Shown here in pieces: positions 23,498-31,320 of a stretch of 50,942 bases of DNA (its first letter is position 1; the number at the start of each line of letters is the position of its first letter). The notes below the pieces were generated by a model. It searched no databases, was not told the origin of the DNA, and worked only from the letters and a program-made list of their open reading frames with translations. The position numbers and the translations under genes were made by a program. Origin of the DNA: Lentisphaerota bacterium (GTDB lineage Bacteria; Verrucomicrobiota; Lentisphaeria; Oligosphaerales; JABHEG01); contig JABHEG010000389.1 in NCBI GenBank assembly GCA_018676675.1, positions 1 through 50,942 of the forward strand, written 5' to 3'.

Positions 23498-25279
23498 CTA
23501 CTCCACTAAGCGGTACCGGAGGATGACGTCGTTCACGGTCGGGATGATGGTGTAGAGCTCCGGGCGCCGGGCCTTGAACAGCATGTCACGCCACCCTTCG
23601 CGCTGCTCCGGGAGGTCCGTCCTGTAATAGGAAGGAATCCCTTTCTTCCCCGGTTTTGGCTGCCCCCTTTTCATGCCCGCGTAGTAGACCCGGCGGTCAT
23701 CGAGGTCGATATCAACGTGGATGATCCCTGTCTTCTGGAACTCGGATGCGGCCATGACTTGCCCGTAAGGATCGACGATCAGGCTGCGCAGGGATGCGTC
23801 TGAACTCGGCCAATGTGCGCAGGCGATCCACACCGCATTGTCGACGGCCCGGGCGCGCAGGAGTGTCTCGTTTGTGCGTCCGCTGGCGCCCCACATTTGA
23901 CTGGCATCGATGAGTATCTCGGCGCCCTTGAGTGCCAGCACACGCTCTATCTCCCAGATGTAAAGGTCGCCGCATTCGTAAGCGCCAATGCGGCCGAAGT
24001 CCGTATCGAACACCTTGATCTCGGCAAAGCCTTTGGGCCAGTAGAGCGGTTCCGCGTAAATCTCCTCGCCTTTTCGGTCCCACACGCGCAGGATGCTGAG
24101 CTGCGCGTCATCGCCGATTCCGCCGATGGCGATGTAGCAGTTCAGCGCCCGGGCTTTGGCGGCCACCGTATCCATGACCTCCCGGGTTGTGGCATCCTCA
24201 GCGTTTGTGCTCTGTTCGGAGAGCAGCAGCAGGTCGGGCTTGATCTCGGCAGCTTGATCGATGAGCTCCAGCATTGCTGTCGGTACAATGCCTTTGCGCC
24301 AGCTCACATTGCGCTGGAACGACGCCACGGCCAGACGGCAGGTGCGCTTCCCGTAGGTTGGGAGCTTGGGAGCGCTGTATGGCTCAGCGACCGGCGCCAG
24401 GGCCGTGCGGTCGCCGTAGTTGTTGACAAAGAAGATATTCTCACCCTTGTAGGCCGGTGCGTACACGTTCTCCTTGCGCTTGTCCAGGTCGACCCGGGCC
24501 AGCGCGATGCCATCTTCGTAGCCCGTATCCGCGATCGGCGTACCGACCCGGTTGAGGACCATGCTTCGGCCCCAGGCGGCGCCTGACATGCCGCCCTCGT
24601 AGCGATTCGTGATGTATGCCCGGGGATCGGCGTGCATGGCGGTGAGCATGTGCGCATGGCTGTCGAGGCACCGTGCCATCAGCAATGGTCCCCAACCGCT
24701 GTGGTCGCGGAAACGTTCGGGGTAGTGGTGCCAGGTGAGTACATCCGCCCCCTTCATGCTCAACACCTGGTAGATCTCGGGGAAGTAGAAGTCGGTGGAT
24801 ACGGTCATGCCGACCTTGCCGAAGTCGGTGGCAAACACCGGCAGTTCGTCCCCGAGCGCCACGTTGTCGTCGGGGAAGGCGTGGGTCTTGCGATACGTCC
24901 CGCAGACCTTTCCGGCTCGGTCCAACAGGACGGCGGTGAAGTAGGCCGTGCCTCCATCATCCTCACGCAGTGACAGGGCGAGGTACGTGCGGCGAGCTCG
25001 TGCGAACTCCGCGAACGGGGCCAGGTCCGCCTGCGCCTGCGCTGTGCGGAACGAGAGAAAGGGCATGTGCGGGAGCGCGACGAGATCGGTGTCACCCGGA
25101 CATTCTGCGAGCTCCGCAAGAACGTACTCAACGTTCTCACGCTCGGAGCCTTCAAGGAGGCAAACCGACGCGAAGGACACGACACGATCGGCGGCTCGGA
25201 CACGCGCTGAAGCCATGGTAAGAACCCCTGTGATCGTGACGGCCAGAGTCGCCGTGCGAATGGCACTGTTTCCAAGCAT
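23498..25279 (-). CDS. Exported tandem carbon-nitrogen hydrolase (nitrilase-fold) protein
   Basis: A 593-residue protein with a signal peptide ending near ARVRAAD and two successive nitrilase-fold domains. In the first (about 35-290) only the catalytic lysine (RKTH, K131) survives: the Glu position reads LPHMP (H71) and the Cys position reads VSTDFYFPE (S161). In the second (about 315-570) the Glu (LLSEQS, E355) and Cys (YECGD, C436) are present; the usual lysine region reads EPLYWPKG, so K416 may take that role. Nitrilase-fold enzymes cleave amides or nitriles. The ATG at 25279 gives a normal signal peptide; an ATG at 25315 would add 12 residues. It lies downstream of the fucosidase gene on the same strand; a role in removing N-acyl groups from sugars is speculative. 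Confidence 0.85.
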   Translation of the reverse strand: MLGNSAIRTATLAVTITGVLTMASARVRAADRVVSFASVCLLEGSERENVEYVLAELAECPGDTDLVALPHMPFLSFRTAQAQADLAPFAEFARARRTYLALSLREDDGGTAYFTAVLLDRAGKVCGTYRKTHAFPDDNVALGDELPVFATDFGKVGMTVSTDFYFPEIYQVLSMKGADVLTWHHYPERFRDHSGWGPLLMARCLDSHAHMLTAMHADPRAYITNRYEGGMSGAAWGRSMVLNRVGTPIADTGYEDGIALARVDLDKRKENVYAPAYKGENIFFVNNYGDRTALAPVAEPYSAPKLPTYGKRTCRLAVASFQRNVSWRKGIVPTAMLELIDQAAEIKPDLLLLSEQSTNAEDATTREVMDTVAAKARALNCYIAIGGIGDDAQLSILRVWDRKGEEIYAEPLYWPKGFAEIKVFDTDFGRIGAYECGDLYIWEIERVLALKGAEILIDASQMWGASGRTNETLLRARAVDNAVWIACAHWPSSDASLRSLIVDPYGQVMAASEFQKTGIIHVDIDLDDRRVYYAGMKRGQPKPGKKGIPSYYRTDLPEQREGWRDMLFKARRPELYTIIPTVNDVILRYRLVE

Positions 25280-25352
25280 GATTTGCCCCAGGAAAACTCG
25301 GTGTTGCGTGGTCATTCCGAGTATAGCGGCCCGGCAGGGAGTGTCAAAACGA

Positions 25353-27044
25353 TCACTCCGGCGCTTCGAAGAACTGTACTTCCCAGATCGTCGGCACGTC
25401 GGTTGCGTCAGTGACGTTCAGCCGGAGGTGTTGGGCGGTGACGGGGTTGAACTTGAGGCGGAACTCCCCGAGTGTCGTTCCTTCGTGCCACGTTTGCCAC
25501 GTGTCACCGTCCCGGTATTGGAGTTGGTATTTACGAACCCGATTCCACGGGGCTTCCATGACACAGACTCGATCAATGGTCGTGGCCTTCCCGAGATCGA
25601 CGGCCAGCCAGCCGGAGCGGGATCCCGGAGCTGCGCCCCAGCGGGTGTCGTCGTTACCGTCAAATGCCTTCGCAGCGCTGTACTCGGGACTCCATTCGGC
25701 GTTGGCGGAGGCCGTTTGGCCCTGGGAGACGGCACCGGCCTCCAGCGACGAGATGGGGTCAAAGTCCATGGCCGAGCCATCTAGCTTGAGGGCGATGATC
25801 GTGTCGATCTCGGCGTGCTGTACTTGAGGCAACCGGATCACCAGTGAGGTATCTGTCTGCTCGCAGGTCGCCTTCCCTCCTGTCATCGCCGTGCAGGTGA
25901 CAACCGTGCGTGGCAGCGGCGGCAGCGTGAGGACATCGTCGCCCCACCATTCCAGCACGTGCAGGTATACGGTGTTGCCCTTGCGCGTGGCGACGCCCCA
26001 TTGCGCGGGCTTGTATGGCCCGCCTGCAGTGGCGTAGATACTCTCGCCGTAGTCCCGCAGCCACGCCCCCATGTCCCGGTAGTTGGCGGCCTGTCGCGGA
26101 TCGATACGACCGTCGGGCATCGGGCCGGTGTCCAATGCCAGGTTCCCCCCGCCTCCGGCGCACTTGATCAGCAAATGCAGGCAGTCCTTGAGCGGTTTGA
26201 CGGCGGCGTCCTCGCCGCGCCACGACCAGCCCGTGCTCATGGTGATGCAGCTTTCCCACATGCGATCGAGCTGGAAACGGCCGATCTTCTGCTCGGGCGT
26301 GTCAAAGTCCCCTGGTAGCCCTGCCCGGTTGTTGATCAGTATCCCCGGCTGGAGTTCGCGGATCATTCTGAAGAGGGTCTTACTGTCCCAGTCCTCCGCC
26401 TTACCGCCCAGTCCGTCGAACCAGATGCCGTCGATCCTCCCGTAGTTGGTACACAACTCACGGATCTGACCGTGGAGATACTCGATGTAGTTCGCGTGGG
26501 TATCGGTTCGGTAGTCCGGGTGATGCCAGTCGGGCTGTGAGTAGTACCAGACGATGCGGATTCCCAACTCGTGGCAGGCGTCGGCCAACTCCTTGGTCAC
26601 GTCGCGCTTGAAGGGGGTGTTCATCACGTCGTAGTCTGTGTGCTGCGTGTCGAACAGGCAGAATCCGTCGTGGTGTTTGGTCAGGAACAGCAGATACCGG
26701 GCCCCCGCGTCCTTGGTGAGTTGCACCCACTCCCTGGCGTTGAACTGGGTCGGGTTGAACTGCTTGTACAGGTTGTCGTACTCCTCCACCGGCACCCCTC
26801 GGTTGGCCGGGGCACGCCCGGCTCGAGGTCCGTTGCGAGACCAGCCGATCTCTGTGCCCGCTATGCTGCACGGTCCCCAGCAGACGAATGCACCGAACTT
26901 GGCGTCACGAAACCAGCGCAGCGACTCGGAGCTCGCCTTCAGGTACGCTTCAGGCTCGTCGGCCCGGAGATGCAGGCCGGTCAGCAGAAGGAGACCCGCA
27001 ACCAGTGATGCGAGTTGTCTGCCTGTGTGTGTTGCTGACATCAT
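25353..27044 (-). CDS. GH29 alpha-L-fucosidase with C-terminal discoidin-type domain
   Basis: A 563-residue exported enzyme; the signal peptide ends near LHLRADE. The GH29 catalytic barrel shows WFRDAKFGAFVCWG, the substrate-binding KHHDGFCLFDT and IDGIWFDG, in which D210 is the expected nucleophile. Residues about 425-563 form an F5/8 type C (CBM32-like) domain: SAAKAFDGNDDTRWGA, WLAVDLGK and the closing IWEVQFFE. The enzyme would remove terminal alpha-L-fucose outside the cytoplasm. GGGAG shortly before the ATG at 27044 supports the start; an ATG at 27077 overlapping the preceding stop as ATGA is the alternative. Close spacing with both neighbours suggests one transcript with the propeller genes. 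Confidence 0.92.
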   Translation of the reverse strand: MMSATHTGRQLASLVAGLLLLTGLHLRADEPEAYLKASSESLRWFRDAKFGAFVCWGPCSIAGTEIGWSRNGPRAGRAPANRGVPVEEYDNLYKQFNPTQFNAREWVQLTKDAGARYLLFLTKHHDGFCLFDTQHTDYDVMNTPFKRDVTKELADACHELGIRIVWYYSQPDWHHPDYRTDTHANYIEYLHGQIRELCTNYGRIDGIWFDGLGGKAEDWDSKTLFRMIRELQPGILINNRAGLPGDFDTPEQKIGRFQLDRMWESCITMSTGWSWRGEDAAVKPLKDCLHLLIKCAGGGGNLALDTGPMPDGRIDPRQAANYRDMGAWLRDYGESIYATAGGPYKPAQWGVATRKGNTVYLHVLEWWGDDVLTLPPLPRTVVTCTAMTGGKATCEQTDTSLVIRLPQVQHAEIDTIIALKLDGSAMDFDPISSLEAGAVSQGQTASANAEWSPEYSAAKAFDGNDDTRWGAAPGSRSGWLAVDLGKATTIDRVCVMEAPWNRVRKYQLQYRDGDTWQTWHEGTTLGEFRLKFNPVTAQHLRLNVTDATDVPTIWEVQFFEAPE

Positions 27045-27073
27045 AGGTTCTCCCTCTTGAGTTTTGTGTTGAC

Positions 27074-29275
27074 TCATGGGTTCGGGCGGAGGATGAAGGC
27101 GTCCACCCCGAGGCCGTCGGCGAGATTGGTCATGCGCATGCGGTGTTTTCCGGCAGTCAGCTCGAGTGCGGGGCCGAGGCGCATATATGCCCATTGGTCC
27201 CGGTCCGTGCACCAGCCGCCGGTTGTAGGGATTGCGATGTCCGCAAAGGTTGGGCCGGGGAGCTTTCCGTCGATGAGGAGCGAGCGTCGCGTGCCGGTGC
27301 AGCCTGTTGTGTAACGCATCCACAGCTCGTATTCACCAGCCGCCGGGATGTCGAGATCCCACGCCAGCCAATGCCCGAGGCTCATGTGCCAGTAGCTGAT
27401 CGATGCATTCGCTACATTGACGGGATGGCACACCCTGGCCTTGCCTCCACCCTCGTCGGCGAGCACTTCCGCTTCGACAGATACGAGACCGTCTGCATCC
27501 GCGAGCTCCGGAGGAGGCAGTGACAGAGATCGTGCGCTGCGGCCCGTGTTGCCGTCTTTGTCGGTCGCTTCGGCCACGACCGTGACGTTCTCCCCTACCG
27601 AGGGCGGCGCCAGCCACTTGAGCGACGTGCCGTCTTGGGCGCTTCCATCTGGAAGACGCCAGCGGATGGAACTCACGTCACCTTGGGGGTCGCTGACCTC
27701 CGCTTGCAGCCTAATCTCGCGTCCTTGGCCCGGGAGCAGGAAACCCGGGCCTGTGATGGAAACGGTGGGGGAACAGGGCGGACGGAAGCGAATCCGGACG
27801 TAGCGCGCCACCCGTTTGGCGTCGATGGTGTCCGAGATGAGGAGGTCCGCCGCCTCGGTGAGCCGGTTGCCGGCCCGCGGCGTGGCGGTGAAGAAGGTGC
27901 TCTTGATGGGATGCTCCAACGGGACCCGAACCGGAACGGAGACAGTCCCGTCGGCAGCGATTCTCATGGCATAGGTCCCGCTTCGCAATTTCGCTTCCGG
28001 GGTCAACCCCATGAGGTTGCAGAGCACGAAGAGCGTGTGGTCCGGCGTAATGTGGAGTCGGGGATGGCCAATGTAGCCGGAGGGATACAACGGGCCGGTG
28101 GTTTCGCCGCCGGAGAGAAGGACCCGTTTCTCGAGGACTTCGCCGTCCTTTAGTACCCCATAGCAGAGGTGCCAATCGCGCTTGATGTCGGGGAAGTGGG
28201 TGTCGCGTAGTCCGGGATGGATTGGGGTCTTCTGCCACACGAGGTGCAGTCGCCCATCGGGTGCAAGCCAGGAATCGCCCATCCCGATGGTGCCGCCATC
28301 GGCCATGGTGTCGTCGATGACGGTCCACTCCCTGAACGGCACAGCGGCAATATCGGGAGTCCAGGCACAGTGCAGTTTGCGCATACGCCAGCCCCACTTC
28401 CCCCGTCCCCAGGTTTCGGTATCCAGAGGGTCGATCCGGTCCCAGATGTTGTAGGGAGACTGGCCGATGTAGTAGACCTGTCGGTTGCTCAGGACCACAT
28501 TGGCGTAGTTCACGGGCGTTCTGTCGCCGGGCCAGACCGAGTATTTGGGGTCTTCCCCTTTCGGCCAGGCCAGCTGTGCGGTTTTCCACTGCATCTCTTT
28601 GTCCAGGAACGCCCATTCCGTATGGGTATAGCCGACTTTCTGGAACAGGATGAACTCGCCGTTTTCGCCGTCTGCGGCAAAGGCCCGGTAGGAGTGGTCG
28701 GTGAACGTCGGCTCACCGCTCCATGAGGGGATCAGGTGGCTGGGATTGCGTTCGGGATTGGTGGAATCGAACTCCAGAAACTCAGGTCGAGCTGCCCCCC
28801 CCTGCCGAGGGATCTTCCCGGTCTTTGGGTCAGGTATGGCGTCGATCCAGGGGGCCAGCGTCGGGTTCACCGACATGAGCAACCGGCCGGATCGGCTTAC
28901 GCCCAATGGAGACGGTTCACGGGTGCGGTCTTTGTCATCGCGCTGGCAGACGCGCCAGCCATTGGGGCCGCGTTCGTAGAGTGCCCAGCGTGCATTGTTC
29001 AGTGGTGCGCAGCCCGGGACGTGTTCGAAGGCGCTCGCGAAGGGCCGGTCACCGATTCGCACGAGCTGAGCTGAGCCGCTGCCCCAGAACATCCCGGATC
29101 CGTTGTTGGTGATGGTGTATTCGGGACAGCGAAACGCTGTCTCTTCGATCTCGACCCGAGCCTCGAATGGTGGAGCGTTCTCCGACACAGGCGCCGTGGT
29201 GGTACAGCCGGACAGCAGTATCAACGCCCCAAGGCCGCTTCCCAATCCCAGCGAACCGCAACAGTGTGTCGTCAT
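27074..29275 (-). CDS. Beta-propeller lipoprotein with PKD-like and carbohydrate-binding domains
   Basis: A 733-residue protein with a good lipobox (LLSGC, Cys24). Residues about 45-500 are rich in BNR/propeller-type strands (SWSGEPTFTDHSYRAF, SWLAPDGRLHLVWQ, GHPRLHITPDHTLFV), resembling uncharacterised sialidase-like propellers. Residues about 510-600 form an Ig/PKD-like domain. Residues about 605-733 form a CBM6/35-like beta-sandwich (VSVEAEVLAD, GEYELWMRYTTG, LTAGKHRMRM). Surface carbohydrate binding is likely; no catalytic triad was identified, so enzymatic activity is uncertain. GGAG about nine bases before the ATG at 29275 supports the start. It sits upstream of, and probably cotranscribed with, the fucosidase gene. 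Confidence 0.7.
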   Translation of the reverse strand: MTTHCCGSLGLGSGLGALILLSGCTTTAPVSENAPPFEARVEIEETAFRCPEYTITNNGSGMFWGSGSAQLVRIGDRPFASAFEHVPGCAPLNNARWALYERGPNGWRVCQRDDKDRTREPSPLGVSRSGRLLMSVNPTLAPWIDAIPDPKTGKIPRQGGAARPEFLEFDSTNPERNPSHLIPSWSGEPTFTDHSYRAFAADGENGEFILFQKVGYTHTEWAFLDKEMQWKTAQLAWPKGEDPKYSVWPGDRTPVNYANVVLSNRQVYYIGQSPYNIWDRIDPLDTETWGRGKWGWRMRKLHCAWTPDIAAVPFREWTVIDDTMADGGTIGMGDSWLAPDGRLHLVWQKTPIHPGLRDTHFPDIKRDWHLCYGVLKDGEVLEKRVLLSGGETTGPLYPSGYIGHPRLHITPDHTLFVLCNLMGLTPEAKLRSGTYAMRIAADGTVSVPVRVPLEHPIKSTFFTATPRAGNRLTEAADLLISDTIDAKRVARYVRIRFRPPCSPTVSITGPGFLLPGQGREIRLQAEVSDPQGDVSSIRWRLPDGSAQDGTSLKWLAPPSVGENVTVVAEATDKDGNTGRSARSLSLPPPELADADGLVSVEAEVLADEGGGKARVCHPVNVANASISYWHMSLGHWLAWDLDIPAAGEYELWMRYTTGCTGTRRSLLIDGKLPGPTFADIAIPTTGGWCTDRDQWAYMRLGPALELTAGKHRMRMTNLADGLGVDAFILRPNP

Positions 29276-29462
29276 GTGCTCGATCTCCGCAGCTTCACCA
29301 ATATTGCCGGCGTCCTCCGGCAGAAGTGGGATTCCGCATCAGAGCGCTTCCCGTCGAACTCACGTGCTCAGAGCCCGTCATTCGCACAGCCCCGCAATTC
29401 GGGAGGAGCTTCCCTCCACTTCATGGCAACGGTGTGGACGGGGGTATCTTTGCCGCGAGCGA

Positions 29463-30980
29463 TCAGTCTTCCGATGGAGCAGTCTGTATGGCATAGACGG
29501 CCGCGTTCCGGACATATAGACGGAGACGAACACGAGTGCCCACCGTGTCGTTGAGCGAACCGTGGTCCCGCCACCGCAACGGGAGGTCCAGTCCGTCGTT
29601 GTGAAGGGGCTCACAGGTCCCCTTCCCGCGCCCCGGAATGGGCGTCCCGTCAGCCCGCAACAGTGCCGCTCTGACTTCACCATCTGCAGCATCTGCATTC
29701 AGGCGCAGACATGGCTTGTCCAGCAGGAACGGGCGTGTGAGCAGTTCGCCTTCCGCCTCCCCCGCATGGTAGCCCACCAGGCGTCCCCGTCTGACCGTGG
29801 CCAGTCCCAGACGCATCTTCAGGGTCTTTTCGTCGTTCATGATTTTGTAGTTGTGCGTCATGTTCGTGCCGCCGTAGTAGAACAGCAGGTCGTCGCCTAC
29901 CTGGATCGGGCACCCGGTTGCTACGAAGCCTATGGTGCCACAATCCCAGGCTCCCGGTGTCGTGGTGACGAACGGTGTCTCGTTTGGTTCCCGCTGCCAG
30001 TCCACGCCATCGGGACTGTTCACAAGACGCAAGTCCATATGGCCTGTCCCTTCGTCCAGCAGATTGGGCAGTCCCAGGTAGAAGTCCTGGTGTCTCGATA
30101 CGAGCATTCCGTAGAACTGCCGATCTCGTCCCCGGGCATCTTTGACCGCACTGAAGGCGGGGGCGTCCCGGGCATCGGTGTCAAGGACACAACGCGCAGA
30201 CCCCAGATCCCAGTTGATCAGGTCAGCACTCTCGATGCGGGCCACCAGGCGGTTGACATGTCGGGGGCCGGCATGGACCCGCGGGTGGGGTCGGTAGTAG
30301 AGCACGTAACGACCGATGTCGGGGTCGAAAACGAGGTTGTTGTTCGTGTCCGACCAGCTGGCATCGAAGACAGGATTCTCCGGGTATGCAGTCCAACGCA
30401 AACCATCGTCAGAATAGACCAGCCCCAGTGCATTTCCCTGATTGATCAGGGCAGTGAAGCGGCCACGCGTATGGGGAGCCGGCCCCCGCTCCCGATCAAT
30501 GATGCTGAAGTTGCCACAGACCAAGCCCCCTTGCCCGGTGAGTTTGCGCCCGGTAGAATCGGTGTCGTGCGCCGTGATCAGGACGTTGTTTTTCCATGTA
30601 CCGTCGAACTCTTTCAGCCCGAGTTCCGGGCGGGTCCACGTCACGCCGTCAGTCGATTCTGCATAGCGGAGTGTGTACTCCCGGGCCGAGCCAGTGTATC
30701 CCGGGATCTTGCGTCGGGTGACGTACCACAGCCGCAGGCTTCCGTCCCGGTCCTGAAGCACGGTTTGGGCAGAGTGGCAGTCGGCGATGACCGGGTTGCC
30801 TGGGTGCTTCTCTGCCGGGGTTATCCGACGGTCCAGGAAGTACGTGTGCTCGATCGTCCGCGGATCAAGGAACTCGATCGCGTTGCGGACGGCCTGTTCG
30901 CCTGCCCAAAGAGCCTGTCCAAAAGCCAAGCTCCCGGCTGCCACCAACATCGAATGATTCGGGAACGTGATAGTCATCAT
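29463..30980 (-). CDS. Exported GH43/GH32-like five-bladed propeller glycosidase
   Basis: A 505-residue protein with a signal peptide ending near ALWAGEQ. The repeating blades show DGSLRLWYV, YAESTDGVTWTRP, YSDDGLRWTAYP, DIGRYVLYYRP and NSPDGVDW, which are typical of the furanosidase-type propeller superfamily (GH32, GH43, GH117 and relatives). The C-terminal 90 residues are a beta-sandwich as in GH32. Acidic residues of the active site cannot be assigned with confidence. It probably cleaves terminal sugars of the same polymer as the fucosidase downstream. GAGG eight bases before the first ATG (30980) supports the start. It heads the minus-strand glycosidase group. Confidence 0.7.
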   Translation of the reverse strand: MMTITFPNHSMLVAAGSLAFGQALWAGEQAVRNAIEFLDPRTIEHTYFLDRRITPAEKHPGNPVIADCHSAQTVLQDRDGSLRLWYVTRRKIPGYTGSAREYTLRYAESTDGVTWTRPELGLKEFDGTWKNNVLITAHDTDSTGRKLTGQGGLVCGNFSIIDRERGPAPHTRGRFTALINQGNALGLVYSDDGLRWTAYPENPVFDASWSDTNNNLVFDPDIGRYVLYYRPHPRVHAGPRHVNRLVARIESADLINWDLGSARCVLDTDARDAPAFSAVKDARGRDRQFYGMLVSRHQDFYLGLPNLLDEGTGHMDLRLVNSPDGVDWQREPNETPFVTTTPGAWDCGTIGFVATGCPIQVGDDLLFYYGGTNMTHNYKIMNDEKTLKMRLGLATVRRGRLVGYHAGEAEGELLTRPFLLDKPCLRLNADAADGEVRAALLRADGTPIPGRGKGTCEPLHNDGLDLPLRWRDHGSLNDTVGTRVRLRLYVRNAAVYAIQTAPSED

Positions 30981-31320
30981 GGTTGGTACCTCACTGGTGC
31001 CGACAACATATCCTCGCCCGGTTCAAGTGCGATTGACCGACACGGAAAGACAGCCTCGCCCGGCCTTGCATTCGCCGCGACCTGTGCGAAGATTGAGTGT
31101 CGAGTACCCAGACCTGGGGGGCTGGGTCTCCGCCAACAGAGCAAGGCTGAACGTCGGACATTCCCGCCTCATCGGCGGACGGGCTGAAGTCGCCCGACAG
31201 GCTTCGTGTATCGCCCGGCCAATCAGGCACTTGATAGTCCGGACCGTCACAAAGCACTGGCCAATACGGGGCATGCAGGCAGCTCTGTCGGTAGCTGAGG
31301 TGCTGGAAGGAAACTGCTGA
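30981..31320. other. 340-base divergent intergenic region
   Basis: No gene is seen between the divergent propeller-glycosidase and DUF4838 genes. It must hold both promoters, but no convincing -35/-10 pair was recognised. A small hairpin (acccag ... ctgggt around 31109-31130) is the only structure noted. Confidence 0.5.
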
